NCBI GenBank assembly: GCA_033026295.1 | Contig: CM065186.1 | Span: 20,223,172 to 20,287,171 of the forward strand | Direction: 5' to 3' | Length of the DNA stretch: 64,000 nt | From: Channa striata | Lineage: Eukaryota > Chordata > Actinopteri > Anabantiformes > Channidae | Shown: piece by piece, positions 1-11,654 of the stretch | Numbering within the stretch: the stretch's first letter is position 1 | Layout: every line of letters begins with the position of its first letter | Notes under the pieces: model-generated | What the model saw: the letters and a program-made list of their open reading frames with translations, nothing else | What the model was told of the DNA's origin: nothing | Database searches by the model: none | Made by a program: the position numbers and the translations under genes

Positions 1-160
1 CGCCGGGTCTTGGAATGTGTGAGCGCTTTCAGGAGGGACATTTCTGCCCTGATTCAACCACCTGATTCTGAGTTGGCCAGCTGTGGCCAACTCAGGCCAC
101 CTGTGGCCAACTCAGGCCACAGCTGGCACGGTTGACAGGAGGTGAGTACGTAGTGAGACC
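1..160. repeat. Short tandem and inverted repeat cluster
   Basis: A 20-bp unit (ctgtggccaactcaggccac) occurs twice in tandem at 81-100 and 101-120. The 12-bp sequence at 68-79 is the exact reverse complement of 84-95, with a 4-base loop. No coding potential is seen. Confidence 0.8.
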
Positions 161-660
161 TGAAGGAACTAAAAGTGGCTGACAACATCAGGGATAAAAC
201 AGGTACAAAGTAACAACAGAAAGTAATATCCATGGGAAAGTAACAACACATACAAGTCAAGAGCTCCGACCGAACAAAGTAACAAAACAAATATACTCAT
301 TAAAGTTCTTGAAGTCGTCTTAGCAGTGGCAGGAGAGAAGCACAGGATTCCAAGACGAATAGTCCAAAAACTGAGACGGAGAAGTGACTCTGGCAAAGGC
401 GAAAAAAACTTGAGACTTGGCATAACATGGAGCAAAACATGAATGATAATCTGGCACTGGGAAATGGGCAGGCATGGCTTAAGTAGGAGTGGCACAGGTG
501 AAACGTATTGGTCTAATGAGAGGGGAGGAGAGAGACAGAGAACCGTTACCAGGGCAACACAGATTAACGTCGAGACCGTGACAACTCTTGTGAAAAGTAA
601 GACAACCAATAACTGCTAAATTAACATGACTGACAGCCTATTCCCCAATCAAAAGTAACA
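160..660 (-). repeat. Interspersed repeat, LINE-tail-like, unclassified
   Basis: Read on the minus strand this is a pyrimidine-rich stretch with the texture of the untranslated tail of a teleost retroelement. It resembles 18,550-19,090 on the plus strand in layout (cacctgt..., a cctgccca block, late t-rich tail). The long minus-strand open frame here has low-complexity hydrophobic composition and is not taken as a gene. Family assignment is inference. Confidence 0.35.
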
Positions 661-844
661 AGTTGGTGATGCAAATTCTGGTCCACCCCCTTGTCATACA
701 AGGCTTTTTTTTAATTGCCATAATATTTCCTATTAAAAAGCAGGTCCAAGCATTTTTTTTTTTTTTACTTGACTTACACAATATAGTTGTACTAATTATT
801 TAATATCTGCCTTACTGCATATTTGTCTGACTACAAATCTTGGA

Positions 845-2190
845 GCTGGTTTCAAGATGGCGTCTGTGTGTATGGCTCGCCGCCTGTCTTTCCAAACTTT
901 GTTTGAGTTTATGGTGTTTTTGAAATTTATATTTCACAATGTCAACTCTCTCTTAGTGTTTTCAGTCTCAACTGGATCTTAGGCCACCTGATAACAGTCG
1001 TGTGTGGATCATGCAGGATAGACATAAAACACGGGAATCCCAGCGCACCTGGGCCATATCCATGTGAGAAAGTCTGTTTGAGCTTGGCTGCTCTCACCCT
1101 GTACTATGTGGTCTACAGTCCACCAAAATACAATAAGGATTTTATAAATTACCTTGCGGACTTCCTGGCTGAGGTCATGCCCAAATATGACTGAATCCTT
1201 TCAGTTAGTGATTTAAATATCCATGTGTGTTGTTCGGACAAACCCATGGTTAATGGCTTTTTTAACCTTATAAACTCTTTTAATTTAGTCCAGTCGGTAA
1301 CTGGACCAACACAAGAGCGTGGACACACACTTGATCTGGTTTTATCATATGGTCTGCCTGTTTTTAACTTGGAGGGTTGATGTGATGCTGTTTTCTCAGA
1401 CCATGTGCCTGTGGTATTTCACGTTTCCTTGCCTTGTCACACTGTTAAAATTTGCACTCCCACTCAGCTCTCTCGGGTTATATACCCCTCCACTGCCACT
1501 CAGTTCTCGGTCCTCTTCAGCCAGAACTATGTGATGCCTGAATCCATGGGCAATTTTACAGATGAGCTCAGTTCCAGCTTTCAATCTATCCTGCTGGACT
1601 GTGTTTGATGCCTTAGCTCAACTTAAAATCAGGCAAACTAAAGCTAAATCTGAGCCCTGGCTAAATGGTGAGACTCGTGCTGTGAGGCGGGAGTGCTGCA
1701 GAGCTGAACGCAGATGGAAAAAGGACAAACTGCAAGTGTCCTTTCAAATGCTGAGACACTGTTGGCCTCTCTATCAGTCCACAGTAAAAGATGCTAAAAG
1801 GAAACACTTTGGTAATATTAGTATTTCTAACTGTCACAAACCCTGTCTGTTGTTTTAGTCTATTGGCAATATCCTTAATGCTCCTCAGACTGATTGTTTT
1901 GAATTCACTTCTGAAAAGTCACAAATCTCTGCTCCTGTTTTTGACCAGTCAGTCCCTCACTTATGCTCTGCTTCCTTGCCTGTTTTTAAATTGTTTATTA
2001 AGACCCATTTGTTTTCACTGGCTTTTGGCGCAGTTTGAGTTTTGACATTATTTTATGTGTGATATTTATTGTTAAGTTGTTGGTTAATTATTTATTTCTA
2101 ATTATCTTTTTTAATTTTAATATTTTATGTTTTAACCTGTACAGCAGTTTGTTCAGCCTAGTTGTTTTAAAGGGCTTAACAAATAAAGTT
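845..2190 (+). mobile_element. Internally deleted L2-like LINE
   Basis: The element opens with a caagatggcg motif typical of LINE 5' ends. Fragments of the AP endonuclease follow (DLNIHVC near 1,210 and SDHVPVVFHVS near 1,400), then a stretch rich in basic residues (KPWLNGETRAVRRE-like, about 1,655-1,800) as seen upstream of the reverse transcriptase in this clade. The sequence then jumps to the C-terminal end of ORF2 (KTHLFSLAFG near 2,005-2,035) and an untranslated tail ending near 2,190. The whole reverse transcriptase core is absent, and several stops and frame changes mark it as dead. Confidence 0.75.
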
Positions 2191-2530
2191 ACAGTTACAT
2201 ACAGTAATTGTTTTCATACAACTAGTCAATGATAATTTCAATATATAACCAAGTTTTCTAATGCTTATAAAACATTTTTGTTAAATATATCTTAATTAAA
2301 TAGAGAAACAATAAAACCTTGTAATATTTTAATTTCATAAAGTAAAAAATGTATAATGTATAATATAATATGTCATTTTTGAAGATTCTTTAAAGCAGAG
2401 GGCAACTGTAACAAGGCAAAGCAAGTTCCCTCTGAGATTAATACATTTGTGTGAATTATGAATCTTTATTTTTTTACTTTTTTATTTTTATTATATTTAT
2501 TTTTTATTGTATTTAACTTTTTAGCCTGAC
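2190..2530. other. AT-rich spacer, no feature seen
   Basis: Only AT-rich sequence with homopolymer T and A runs; nothing further recognised. Confidence 0.6.
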
Positions 2531-2534
2531 ACAT

Positions 2535-2567
2535 GTATGTACCTTTTGGCCCTCAAAAGGTACATAC
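2535..2567. repeat. Perfect hairpin, 14-bp arms
   Basis: Arms at 2,535-2,548 and 2,554-2,567 are exact reverse complements around a 5-base loop (gccct). The following 100 bases (ggggtacaagggggtagtg...) look like part of a short interspersed repeat, perhaps a MITE. Confidence 0.7.
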
Positions 2568-2689
2568 TGTATAGTTACCTCTATATCCAATAATTAGCCC
2601 TAAGGGGGTACAAGGGGGTAGTGTATTTTGTACCTTAGGGGACAGAAATGGACTCCCACCATACCTCTATTTCTGAGAGTGTGTTTTCA

Positions 2690-3790
2690 CCTATAACACG
2701 GTGACGTCTTGCTTATCTTGTTTTTGTGCAATACATTCTCAGGACCATGGTTAATTGGGATTTGCCTTTTTCCCAAGGTGAACTTGGTTACCCCCAACAT
2801 AACTCCTGGCATATTTGCACACATAACTTTCTCCACAAAGTAACAGAAAAAGGTTTAATGAACACATTTTTTAAACAGCTTCCCCCCCTTTTTTGGCCAG
2901 CTTATTATGCCAGCGGGGTATCTGATGGCTGCAAGGGCCTAGGTGTTAATTGCCTGGATTTTCCTACCATTCAGCTGACTTCTCAAGACTTGCCTTAGGT
3001 ACTTGGTAGTAGCTGCTTACCTTACGGCCTCTTCATGATTACCATTTGCCCGTGGGATGCCAAGGTACTTGTAGTTATCCTCAACTTCTGCTATACTGCC
3101 TTCTCTTAATACTATATCTATATCTGTCTATCTATCCATAAACATAGGTAGATAAAGTAGATTTTAGACTAGAGTTTAAAGCAGGCACATTGCCTGTTAC
3201 CTTAAAAACGCAATGCAGCTAAGCACATTGAAGAGCTTAGCTCATTGTCTAACATAAAACAAACAAATGATATTCAGGAAAAAACGTCTTGCATTGGAGA
3301 GAGAGAGGTGCTTAAAACCAGAACATTCAAAGAGGATAAAATTATGTTTTAAACAGGCACTGGCAAAATACTATGAACATGAAAGCGGAACATTGAGAAA
3401 CAAGGTAAAGCAAAACTCTGTAGCTGAAGACAAACAGGAGAATGTGACGTAGCAAAACCAACTCCAAATCCAACATGAGATAAGGAAATGCTAATACTTG
3501 TTTCCTTGCATATCCATGCATATTTAGTGAGACACTAGCAGGGCTAATGGGCGCAAGTCTAGGAAATTGTAAATTACACACTTAACTCTGCATCTCTATT
3601 GCTTGTGTCATTTCAGCATGTGAAAGTGGTTGGTACCAACTCCTACTTCAGATTGCCTGGGCAGAGGTCAATATTAGTCTGTTTCACCTTTTTTCAGATA
3701 TATGACTGTGGCATTAATCTTTGCTTTTGACTTGTTCTACTCTTATCCCCACCCTCTGATGTAGTTTTCACACATCATGCACATGCTCAC
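2690..3790. other. Spacer, short tct/atct microsatellite only
   Basis: No gene or classified repeat is recognised. A degenerate (tatc)n tract lies near 3,110-3,150. Open frames at 2,726-2,998 and 3,267-3,452 are short and show no family resemblance. Confidence 0.5.
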
Positions 3791-3794
3791 AGCC

Positions 3795-4000
3795 TAAATC
3801 GTAAATGGTCTGCACTTATATAGGGATTTTCTACCTCACTCTCACAATCACACACACATACACCAATAGTGGAGCTGCTATGCAGCTGGCCAGCACTCAC
3901 CAGGAGGGTTCAGTGTCTTGCTCAACGACACTTTGACATGTGACTGGGGGAGCCAGGGATCAAACCAGCAACACGGTTGCCACCCACAGCCTACCCTTTT
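3795..4000 (-). repeat. tRNA-like SINE/MITE family copy
   Basis: On the minus strand it carries a tRNA B-box-like segment (ctggtttgatccctgg), then the family signature ttgagcaagacactgaac and gctggccagc..., ending in tataagtgcagaccattt. The same modules occur at 9,335-9,560 and 52,075-52,290, and in pieces at 5,640-5,760 and 18,390-18,480. Confidence 0.75.
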
Positions 4001-4905
4001 TTAAAATAGACAGTATAGAGAGTAGGAAAATTATTAAGGTTTAAGGAATTTTGCCTTTAGCAAATGGAATCCCCTAAAACCTTTGCTGAGGTATATTTCA
4101 TTTTTCTAATTCAAGATTTTAAATGCAAAGTCTGTCCTTATCTGAAAGCATAGAAGCTGTTGTATTTGGGTAAAATTTATTTCACCAATTCTCCAAGTAC
4201 TTCATCCAATCTCTTGAATTATTCCAGTTTAGATCATTGCTGTATGGAACACTTGGTAGTAGAGTACCCAGAGTGTGATGACAGACACTTTCTTGGATAT
4301 TGTACTCACTGTCTCAGGCTCTTGCCTGGAAGTGTTTACTGCTTAGTGTTTTACTGCCAACAGTAACCATTGCCGCTGACTTTATGAGTCCATGATTCAA
4401 GTGAGCGAGAAAGTTGAATAACCTAAACTAGATTGGATTATCAAACTCTCAAAAACAATTTAAGGCAATCATTTACCACAACTTTATTGTCTTGCATGTA
4501 GTGTGTTGAAGTCTAATTAAATAAAAACATTTACTACAGCACTCTACAGCACAGTATTGATGACAACAAAATAAAAAATCATATTAAATGGGTCTTGTAC
4601 GTATAACCAATAGAAGCCATAAAGTTAGTTTTAATGCATTAAAATCAACACAGTTTATTTGGAGGTGTTTCCATCTACTTTATGAATCAAATAAATTCTT
4701 TAAGCTTGGGTAACTGATGTAACTTTTATTTATGTAAAAGGAAAATCATTATCATATATGGTAAAGCTGTCATTATGTTATGGCAATAATACTTGAGACC
4801 AATATTCTAAGAAGAAAAGTGCTTGCAGTGCTCATGCACATCGTGTGCACAGACAACTCTGCCTTCTTGCCCCCCTCCCTTGCTCCTGAAGGTAAGCAGA
4901 CAAAA
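4000..4905. other. Spacer, nothing recognised
   Basis: AT-rich single-copy-looking sequence; no open frame with family resemblance and no clear repeat signature. Confidence 0.5.
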
Positions 4906-5115
4906 CTGCAATTTAATTGTAAGTACATTTACATGGACTAAAGTGAACAGGTACAGTCAGCTTTCTTGGGAAAGGTAATTTCTTAACTGTCACATAAACA
5001 AAAAAGCGGGTTTCCAAAGCTGTGGTAGGGCATTCAGGAAACCTGGTTTCCCCAGGTAGACTTCTAAGGCAGATTTCTCCGCCATGTATATGCATATGCA
5101 TAACCGGGTCATCTG
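4905..5115. repeat. Interspersed repeat related to 38.5-39.1 kb
   Basis: Shares, in inverted orientation, a block around aaacctggtttcccc and a tatgcatatgcataaccgg-type end with sequence near 39,030-39,110. This fits a non-autonomous DNA transposon present at least twice in the window; family not assigned. Confidence 0.45.
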
Positions 5116-5930
5116 ATCAGCTTCCTCCAACCACTCATATCCCTAATAAAAGACTGCAGTCACCCACATGCAGCTGAGTGAAAGAATCAATGAAAGGAGA
5201 GATCATTAGCAAGCTGATACCGCCTCATTTTTAAAACAAAGTCTGTGTAAAACACTAACACAGATGGAACTCACACAAAGTGCCTTGTAGAAGTCTAAAT
5301 AAGCCACTTTCCCCTTTGATTTTTCAAATTCCAACATGAATGAACAGACACACACACACAGACAAGAAAAGTCCGAAACAAGCCTTTTTGGTCACTATAC
5401 AGTTTAAACTGCAGGATCAGAGGTGGAGTAGAAATCAGGTTACACTTCTGCTGCAGGTATATGCAGATTTCCAGTAACCAGGTTTTTTAAATGCATTTAA
5501 AGACCATTCTGATTTCTCACGAGTACCCCTGTTACTAAAGTGCATAGAAAGTGAGGCTGAGAAACAACCACCACGAACGTGAAACTGCTTAGGCCTACTT
5601 CATAAACAGAATATGCTCCAGCGCTTGTGACTGTAACTCTACTTTCTGCACTACAGTTGAAATCCCTCATTCACTAATCCCAGGGTTGTTGGTTAGATTA
5701 TTCAGCTCCTCCGATCTCCTTGAGCAAGACACTGAATAAAAAATATGTTAAAGCCTTTAGTATCATACCAGTATCAATTTTAAGGACCATAATCCAGAAA
5801 GGAAAAAAAAATAGGGACACGTTAAGACTTTAGAGTACCAAGTAAAATATCTGAAAGAAACTTTAGGAAACTTGCTTGAAAGCTAAAATTCCACGCTGAC
5901 ATATTCAAGCGTTTTATGTTCATAATTCTA
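5115..5930. other. Spacer with SINE fragment
   Basis: Contains a short (ca)n run near 5,349-5,360 and, near 5,640-5,750, a degraded piece of the tRNA-like family (gttggttagatt..., cttgagcaagacactgaa). Nothing else recognised. Confidence 0.5.
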
Positions 5931-6240
5931 ATGGCAAATCATATTTCAATTGTCAATACAATTGTCATTGTGGTCATGAAAATGCATTTTGCAATTGACG
6001 ATTCAATACGAAAGGGACAATTGAATCCTCATTTCAGTTTCAATTTTAAATAAAAAAATCTAATGCATTTTGAAATGTCCTGGCTTTTTATAGTCTTTAT
6101 TCAACTGACAATTACATTTTCAATTGGTATTTCAATATGCAGTTTAATCATGCAGATTCAAAATGCATTAATCAGTTGATAATACGATTTAATTATTCTG
6201 ATTAACAAACTGAATGAAAACTAAATCCACTGCATGTCAT
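5930..6240. repeat. AT-rich repeat with recurring caattg / atgcattttg motifs
   Basis: caattg-type palindromes and aaatgcattttg-like words recur in both orientations through about 300 bases, the pattern of a foldback non-autonomous DNA element. Boundaries are approximate. Confidence 0.45.
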
Positions 6241-6349
6241 ATTTCCATGTTTTCTGGTGTCTTTATTCAAATGTGGAGTCAACAGCGGTGTCTCTCTCTG
6301 CCTTTTCCTTTACTTGTTACCACGCTCTGTTGGATTCAAGTTCACTCAG

Positions 6350-6745
6350 TGATGTGTCATTTGTGAGCGATTCATTCAATGTGAACTAATCCTTGTATGA
6401 TTTGGTAGTAATGAGTCCTCTCAGTGAGCGATTCATTCATTTTCATGCAGTACCTTCTCTCGCCACATTGCACGGCTGCATAATCTCAGTCAGCAGGACA
6501 GGAAACAGAAATGATTTGTTCACTACTAACTCAACTGAGTGTCCATCTTCAGGTCCTCGTTCTTTTGTCACGTAACAGCAAAGGCTGCTCAGGCTCTGTG
6601 GTGACCAGCATGGCACTAAAGATCTTTCACAAGTCGTTCAAACGGATCTTTGCGATCCTTTTTACAACCCCCTCAAGAGGGCTACAGTGCCACCTGCTGT
6701 AAAATGAACGAAATGACTCAAAATTATTCGTTCATTTAAGTGTTC
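6350..6745. repeat. Repeat with cgttca/tgaacg termini
   Basis: The words gagcgattcattca (6,365 and 6,426), gtcgttcaaacgg (6,633) and attcgttcatttaagtg (6,726) recur in direct and inverted form, as in hAT-type non-autonomous elements of fish. No transposase remains. Confidence 0.4.
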
Positions 6746-6819
6746 GAGAGTTAAATATCTAAGTCAGTCAGAAGAATTGACTTTCCCATCTGTAGAGTTT
6801 TAATGGCAATACAACGTGG

Positions 6820-8560
6820 CAGTTTTTCGTCAAGGCGGAACCCCAGCTGAACGTGGTATGAGTCACCCCTACTCTACCTCTGATTGGCTAACTCTGATTG
6901 TAATTGTGGGACTTTATCGTGGTCCAGTTGAGAAGCATCAGTGGCAGCTTCCACATTTATACAAGGCGAAGAAGTTTAAGAAAAAGCTTTATTCCATCAT
7001 CAGATATGCTAAAAAACAATGCAGCAATGTATTGTTACCGTGTCACTGCATTGTACAGCATTGAGCGTAAACAGGCTTTCATGTTTAGTACTTCTGGTTT
7101 CTGTGAAAAACGTCTATTGAGAAGACCAGCTACAGTAACCATCAGCACATCAAAGACATTCCTGGTAAGTTTGTTCATAAAATTGTTAGCTTCAAAAAAA
7201 CAACTTTCACCTATCAAAGATGATGAAAACTCATGCTGCTGCAGCCTGCACACAAGGGGACTTATATTTGTTTGTAATGTTGGTGCTAATTATACTGGCT
7301 TTTTATTTCCATTAAGCTACTTAACTTAAAAAATGTTATGTGAATGGCGTTATATGAAACTTATGATAGTACAGTTGAAAATTACATATTAACATTTACA
7401 CTCAGTTGGCAGTTTGTAGGGCAGCAGTTATACCAAGCTAAAACTAAAGAGTCCAAATGTTTTTCTTATACTGACTAGGTAGACAGCTAAACCTCATGAA
7501 GGAGACTTATTGCAGGATGGTTTGGACCCTCAAACTGCCAGCTGACTGGACCTCCCAAATACACATACATTTATTGGACATCCAGTGGTGGAGGCTGGTG
7601 TATGACATATTGCATGAGTACTTATACTAACACTAATAATAAGTCTGTGTGTAATTTCAGATATCACACAGCTAGTGGGACTTCTTAATCAGATTGTGAG
7701 TAACACTTCTTCAGGAGATGCCTTCACCACCTGCACTCAAATTGGAGAATAATTAATTTGTCTTGCTGCATTAGTGATCTATAGTTTTACCACAGGTTAG
7801 AAACTGTATGTCTGACTCTTCATACATAAGAAGCATGGCTAAAAATTCAACAAAAAGGAATTTGCTTTACTTTAGCATTACTAACTAAAGCAGAGCAGAA
7901 ATGTCTGTTTATGGTTTAAGTTCTATGTTCACATACAATGGAAATTCATGCCTGAGTTTAGTTTAGAGAATGCACATACCATATTTGCTCATTATTTGTT
8001 TTAAATAAATGTACAATACTCCCACATAAAAAGTATCTTTTTCTGATTTGCAATCACTGTTCAAATTATGTCTTGTTTACCACTGCCTCATGTCGTTGAG
8101 CCACATAACCTGGAGAGGGCTATGTGTTCCAATATTATTCAGATTTAGAATCTTTGGTTTTGGACACTGTCTCTGTACAAGCCGAGCTGCTGACAGCTGC
8201 TGTTTGACCCTAACCGTAACATTTAAAATTTGAGTTCTCCATACCAACATGGCTGTAATGCCTACATAGTTCACAGAACATTTGACTACTAAATCTAATG
8301 TTTGAACATTGTGATAGTTTGATTTTAAATTTCACATCTAAAATGCAAAATACTTGTGATGTGATGGTGAGTATATGTGTTACACTCAACCAAAACCAAT
8401 GCTGCGTAAAAAGCCGTTTTATTACATGATTTATCTTTCTTACCCAAGGGGAAGACTGTTTCTCCGCAGTTAAAGGCTTGTGTGTTCAGATTCCTCTCCG
8501 TGCAGTGTAAATATGGAAGCTGCCACTGATTATGTTTTCTAACCACCACGGGTAAGAAAT
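6820..8560. repeat. Inverted-repeat pair about 1.5 kb apart
   Basis: About 65 bases at 6,921-6,985 (cgtggtccag...atcagtggcagcttccacat) match the reverse complement of 8,485-8,556 with a few changes, so the interval could be a degenerate element with long inverted ends. The interior has no recognisable transposase. The rest of the stretch holds nothing else I can name. Confidence 0.5.
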
Positions 8561-9335
8561 ATTAACTGAAAGCACTTAAGCCATATTCTTCCCAGCTCAT
8601 TAGTTTACCATTGGGAAACTACTGCAGCTGATTTTGGGTGAATATGGAACTTTCCAAACTTTGTTAGTAATACAGATGGAAAGCATGGGGACATTAATTC
8701 AACACCACATGCCAGGAGCAACTTTCCGACTACATAAGCCAACGTTCAATTTTATAATGCAGTTAACCATGGTGGATATAGATGGATATGCATGTGAAAG
8801 AGGGAATTTTCAAGGACAACGCACTTGGTTCTATAAACATAAACTGAATATGTCTGCATCAGCAAAACTTTCTGGAGTAGTTATATCCCCCCATGTAATA
8901 TTTGTGATTCTGCATTCCACCTACAGGACAATCTTATGTGTCCTTAATCGCAGCCTAAATTAACTTTATGTAATTGTGCTGTTTATTAACACTGTTTTAT
9001 ATGTCTTTGTATAGGGTAACATTGTCATTTTCACAGGAAAACCTGTAAAAAAAAAAAAAGGAGGGGGGGGCACAATATATTTTACTAGGTGCAAATTATC
9101 ATTACATTTTCAAGAAATATATAAGAAATCAGGACAAATTAGAGTTCAAAATTAAAACAATATATATAATAATAAACTACTGCATTGTGTTAAATACCAA
9201 AGCTGCAAAATAGGGAGAAACAAGATTAATTTAAAGAAACAACTATAATTAGAATTCTCTTAAAATACAATTAAAAGTTGAACTGTAAAAAATAACAGCT
9301 GCAAAGAATTATATAAAAACAAATGGAGCAAAGTG
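8560..9335. other. Spacer, A/G homopolymer tract
   Basis: A mixed poly(A)/poly(G) tract lies at about 9,047-9,070. The 109-codon open frame at 8,634 has no recognisable domain and is not called as a gene. Confidence 0.5.
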
Positions 9336-9560
9336 ATCTGCACTTACATAGCACTTGTCTATGTTTTGGGACTTTTCTACTCACATTAAACTGCTTCTCA
9401 TTGGCAGTCACAATCACACACACTCATAAATCAAAGGGGGAGCTGCTATGAAGCTGGCTAACACTCACCCGGAGCAACTAAGTGGGTGTTTAACATGTGA
9501 CTGGAGGAGCCAGTGATCTAACCAACAACTTTAGAATTGGTGGACAACTGCTCTACCTCC
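9335..9560 (-). repeat. tRNA-like SINE/MITE family copy
   Basis: Same modules and order as 3,795-4,000: gcacttacatagcacttgtct, a cacaatcacacacac stretch, ggagctgctatgaagctggc and tgtgactggaggagccag. Older than the first copy by visible substitutions. Confidence 0.7.
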
Positions 9561-10570
9561 TCAAAAATTTACAAATATGTAAATCTGTTAAAATTAAACA
9601 TGGAATTTGAAGCATTAAAAAAGTTGCTAAGTGTTATATAAAATAAATATTAGAACCTTATTTATACACAGATCTAATTATGGTACCCGTAAATGTGATT
9701 TCAGTGAGCAAAGATGAATTGTACACAAAAGAAAATGTAGAGGTGAGTTTAATAAGTAACTGGTGAAAGGCATAATGGCTCTCTGTGTTTATCTAGTAAC
9801 ACTGTACTAAGATCACAGCAGTAAAAATCAACCCTCCCTCACCTCTGTTTTTTCTGGCACAGATCATGAGGTTTCCAGTAAGCTGCGTGCTACATAACAA
9901 TTGTGGCCTGTGGCCAAAACTACCTGCTAGGCAGGTATGTTGACCTAGTAGGAGGAGAACAGAATCAACTATCACCTCACAAAAGACTGCGTACTCTGTT
10001 CAGCTAGTTAACAGCTCCTACAAACACGGTGAATGAGTACTGAATCAGGCTTGTTGTCATTAAATTAGCCTTAGTTAAATTAAATTACCAATGATTAAAC
10101 ACATTTTGGATCACAAATTTAGTACAACAAAGCAACAGCAACATACACAAGACTGAATCCTTTACTGCCCACAGTTGCTTCTGTGTTGTTTGAGGAACAA
10201 GAACAAGTATGAGAGTTTTAGATTGTAACACTTCACTTTGACACACTCAATAAATTATACATACATGTTTATTTCTATATGTAATTTCCAAATCTCATTA
10301 ACTGTTTTACACACAGACATATATAGCATTTATTTATCATTGTTTGTTCACAATGATAAATATACACTTCTGTTACGGTTTCAATTTTGTCATGTTGCAA
10401 ATTGTTTTTTTTCTCAATATTTTTTTCAATCTATACTCTATAGAATGTGTGTGTGTGTGTATATGTATGTATATAATTGTTTTTGACAAATTTACAGAAA
10501 GATTACTGGCGTATAACAAACTTTTTTTACACTTAAAATTTATTGAACAAACATTCAATACACATTAAAG
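9560..10570. other. AT-rich spacer with (gt)n
   Basis: A (gt)n/(gtat)n microsatellite sits at about 10,447-10,475. Otherwise no feature recognised; the small open frames here are AT-rich noise. Confidence 0.5.
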
Positions 10571-11654
10571 GTGTTACGTATTCATATAAGCCGTTTATAT
10601 TTATTTTTCCTACATGTAAAGTTACACAGTTTTTGTGCTCAAAAACAAGGTCAGTTAAAAATCTTTCAGGTGGGACCAAATTTCCTCTTTAGACCTCTGT
10701 AGGGTTTACATACAGACAGCAGTTGAATACTTTATTCAATTCAAAAAGACAGCTTTAAAATCATTTCCAAAAGTAGAAGTAGTTAAAGGAAGTAAGTTTA
10801 TTATTTCTGCAAAATAAAAGCTTAATTATAGATGTATACAATAAGCAAAATGAGATTTACTCATTTATCATTTATCAATCCAAAGTGGATGACAGCATAC
10901 TGGCGTAATCACACTAAAACAATTACACAAACATTGTGCAACCAATTTGTGCCTGATTCAACACTTCACTGACTAAAAATAGTAAATATATATGTGATTT
11001 AGTTACATTTTAGTTACACAATTACTTTTTAGACAAATGTTGTGTAAACACACTTTAGAATAAGTGATACTGACAGACATGTAGTGCACATTATTGCTGT
11101 ATTTATGTGAGGTAACAGTACCTACATTTTTTTTGTAAGACTTTTTCAAACTGAAGATGTACTACAGATTTTACCTTTGAGTTTTACCATTTATATTAAC
11201 CATAATATCAAACTAAGAAAAATTGACTATTTCCAGTGCCATAATACAGTCACTGATGTACCGAATAAACTCCAAAGGTAAAGTAAGGTGGTTAGTCTTA
11301 CATTAGTAAACAAAATATGAAAAGTTTAATTTCTGTACATGTGTAAAAAGTTTTTTTTAAACAGCATCTAGGTGCTTACGAAAACTAACAAGCATTCTAA
11401 ATTACGTGCATTTTAGTTACTGTGCACCTGGTTTGACATCCGACACTTAAAAACAAAAAATTAAAACAGGTACAATATTAATATTGGTTCATAAAACCTA
11501 CTGGAGCCAAAAACACTGGCTTACATTTTCTGCAACACCTTCCTTCTAAAAGGAAGTTAGTGTCTAGGCAGCAATTTTTTTTAAACTGGCCACACAGGTA
11601 TATCTTGATCCTAGACTACTACTACTGATTTGCTGTTTGGTTTCGAGTGAATTC
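10570..11654 (-). other. elf3: Probable elf3 3' untranslated region
   Basis: The stretch directly follows the elf3 stop codon on the minus strand, is AT-rich and has no coding sign. Several tttatt words (aataaa on the minus strand), for example near 10,600, could be the polyadenylation signal. The exact 3' end cannot be fixed from sequence. Confidence 0.45.

Noticed and set aside
169..609. 146-codon minus-strand frame
   Set aside because: Low-complexity Leu/Ser/Phe composition from a pyrimidine-rich repeat, with no family resemblance.
8634..8963. 109-codon frame
   Set aside because: No domain, no splice or promoter context, and average composition of the spacer.
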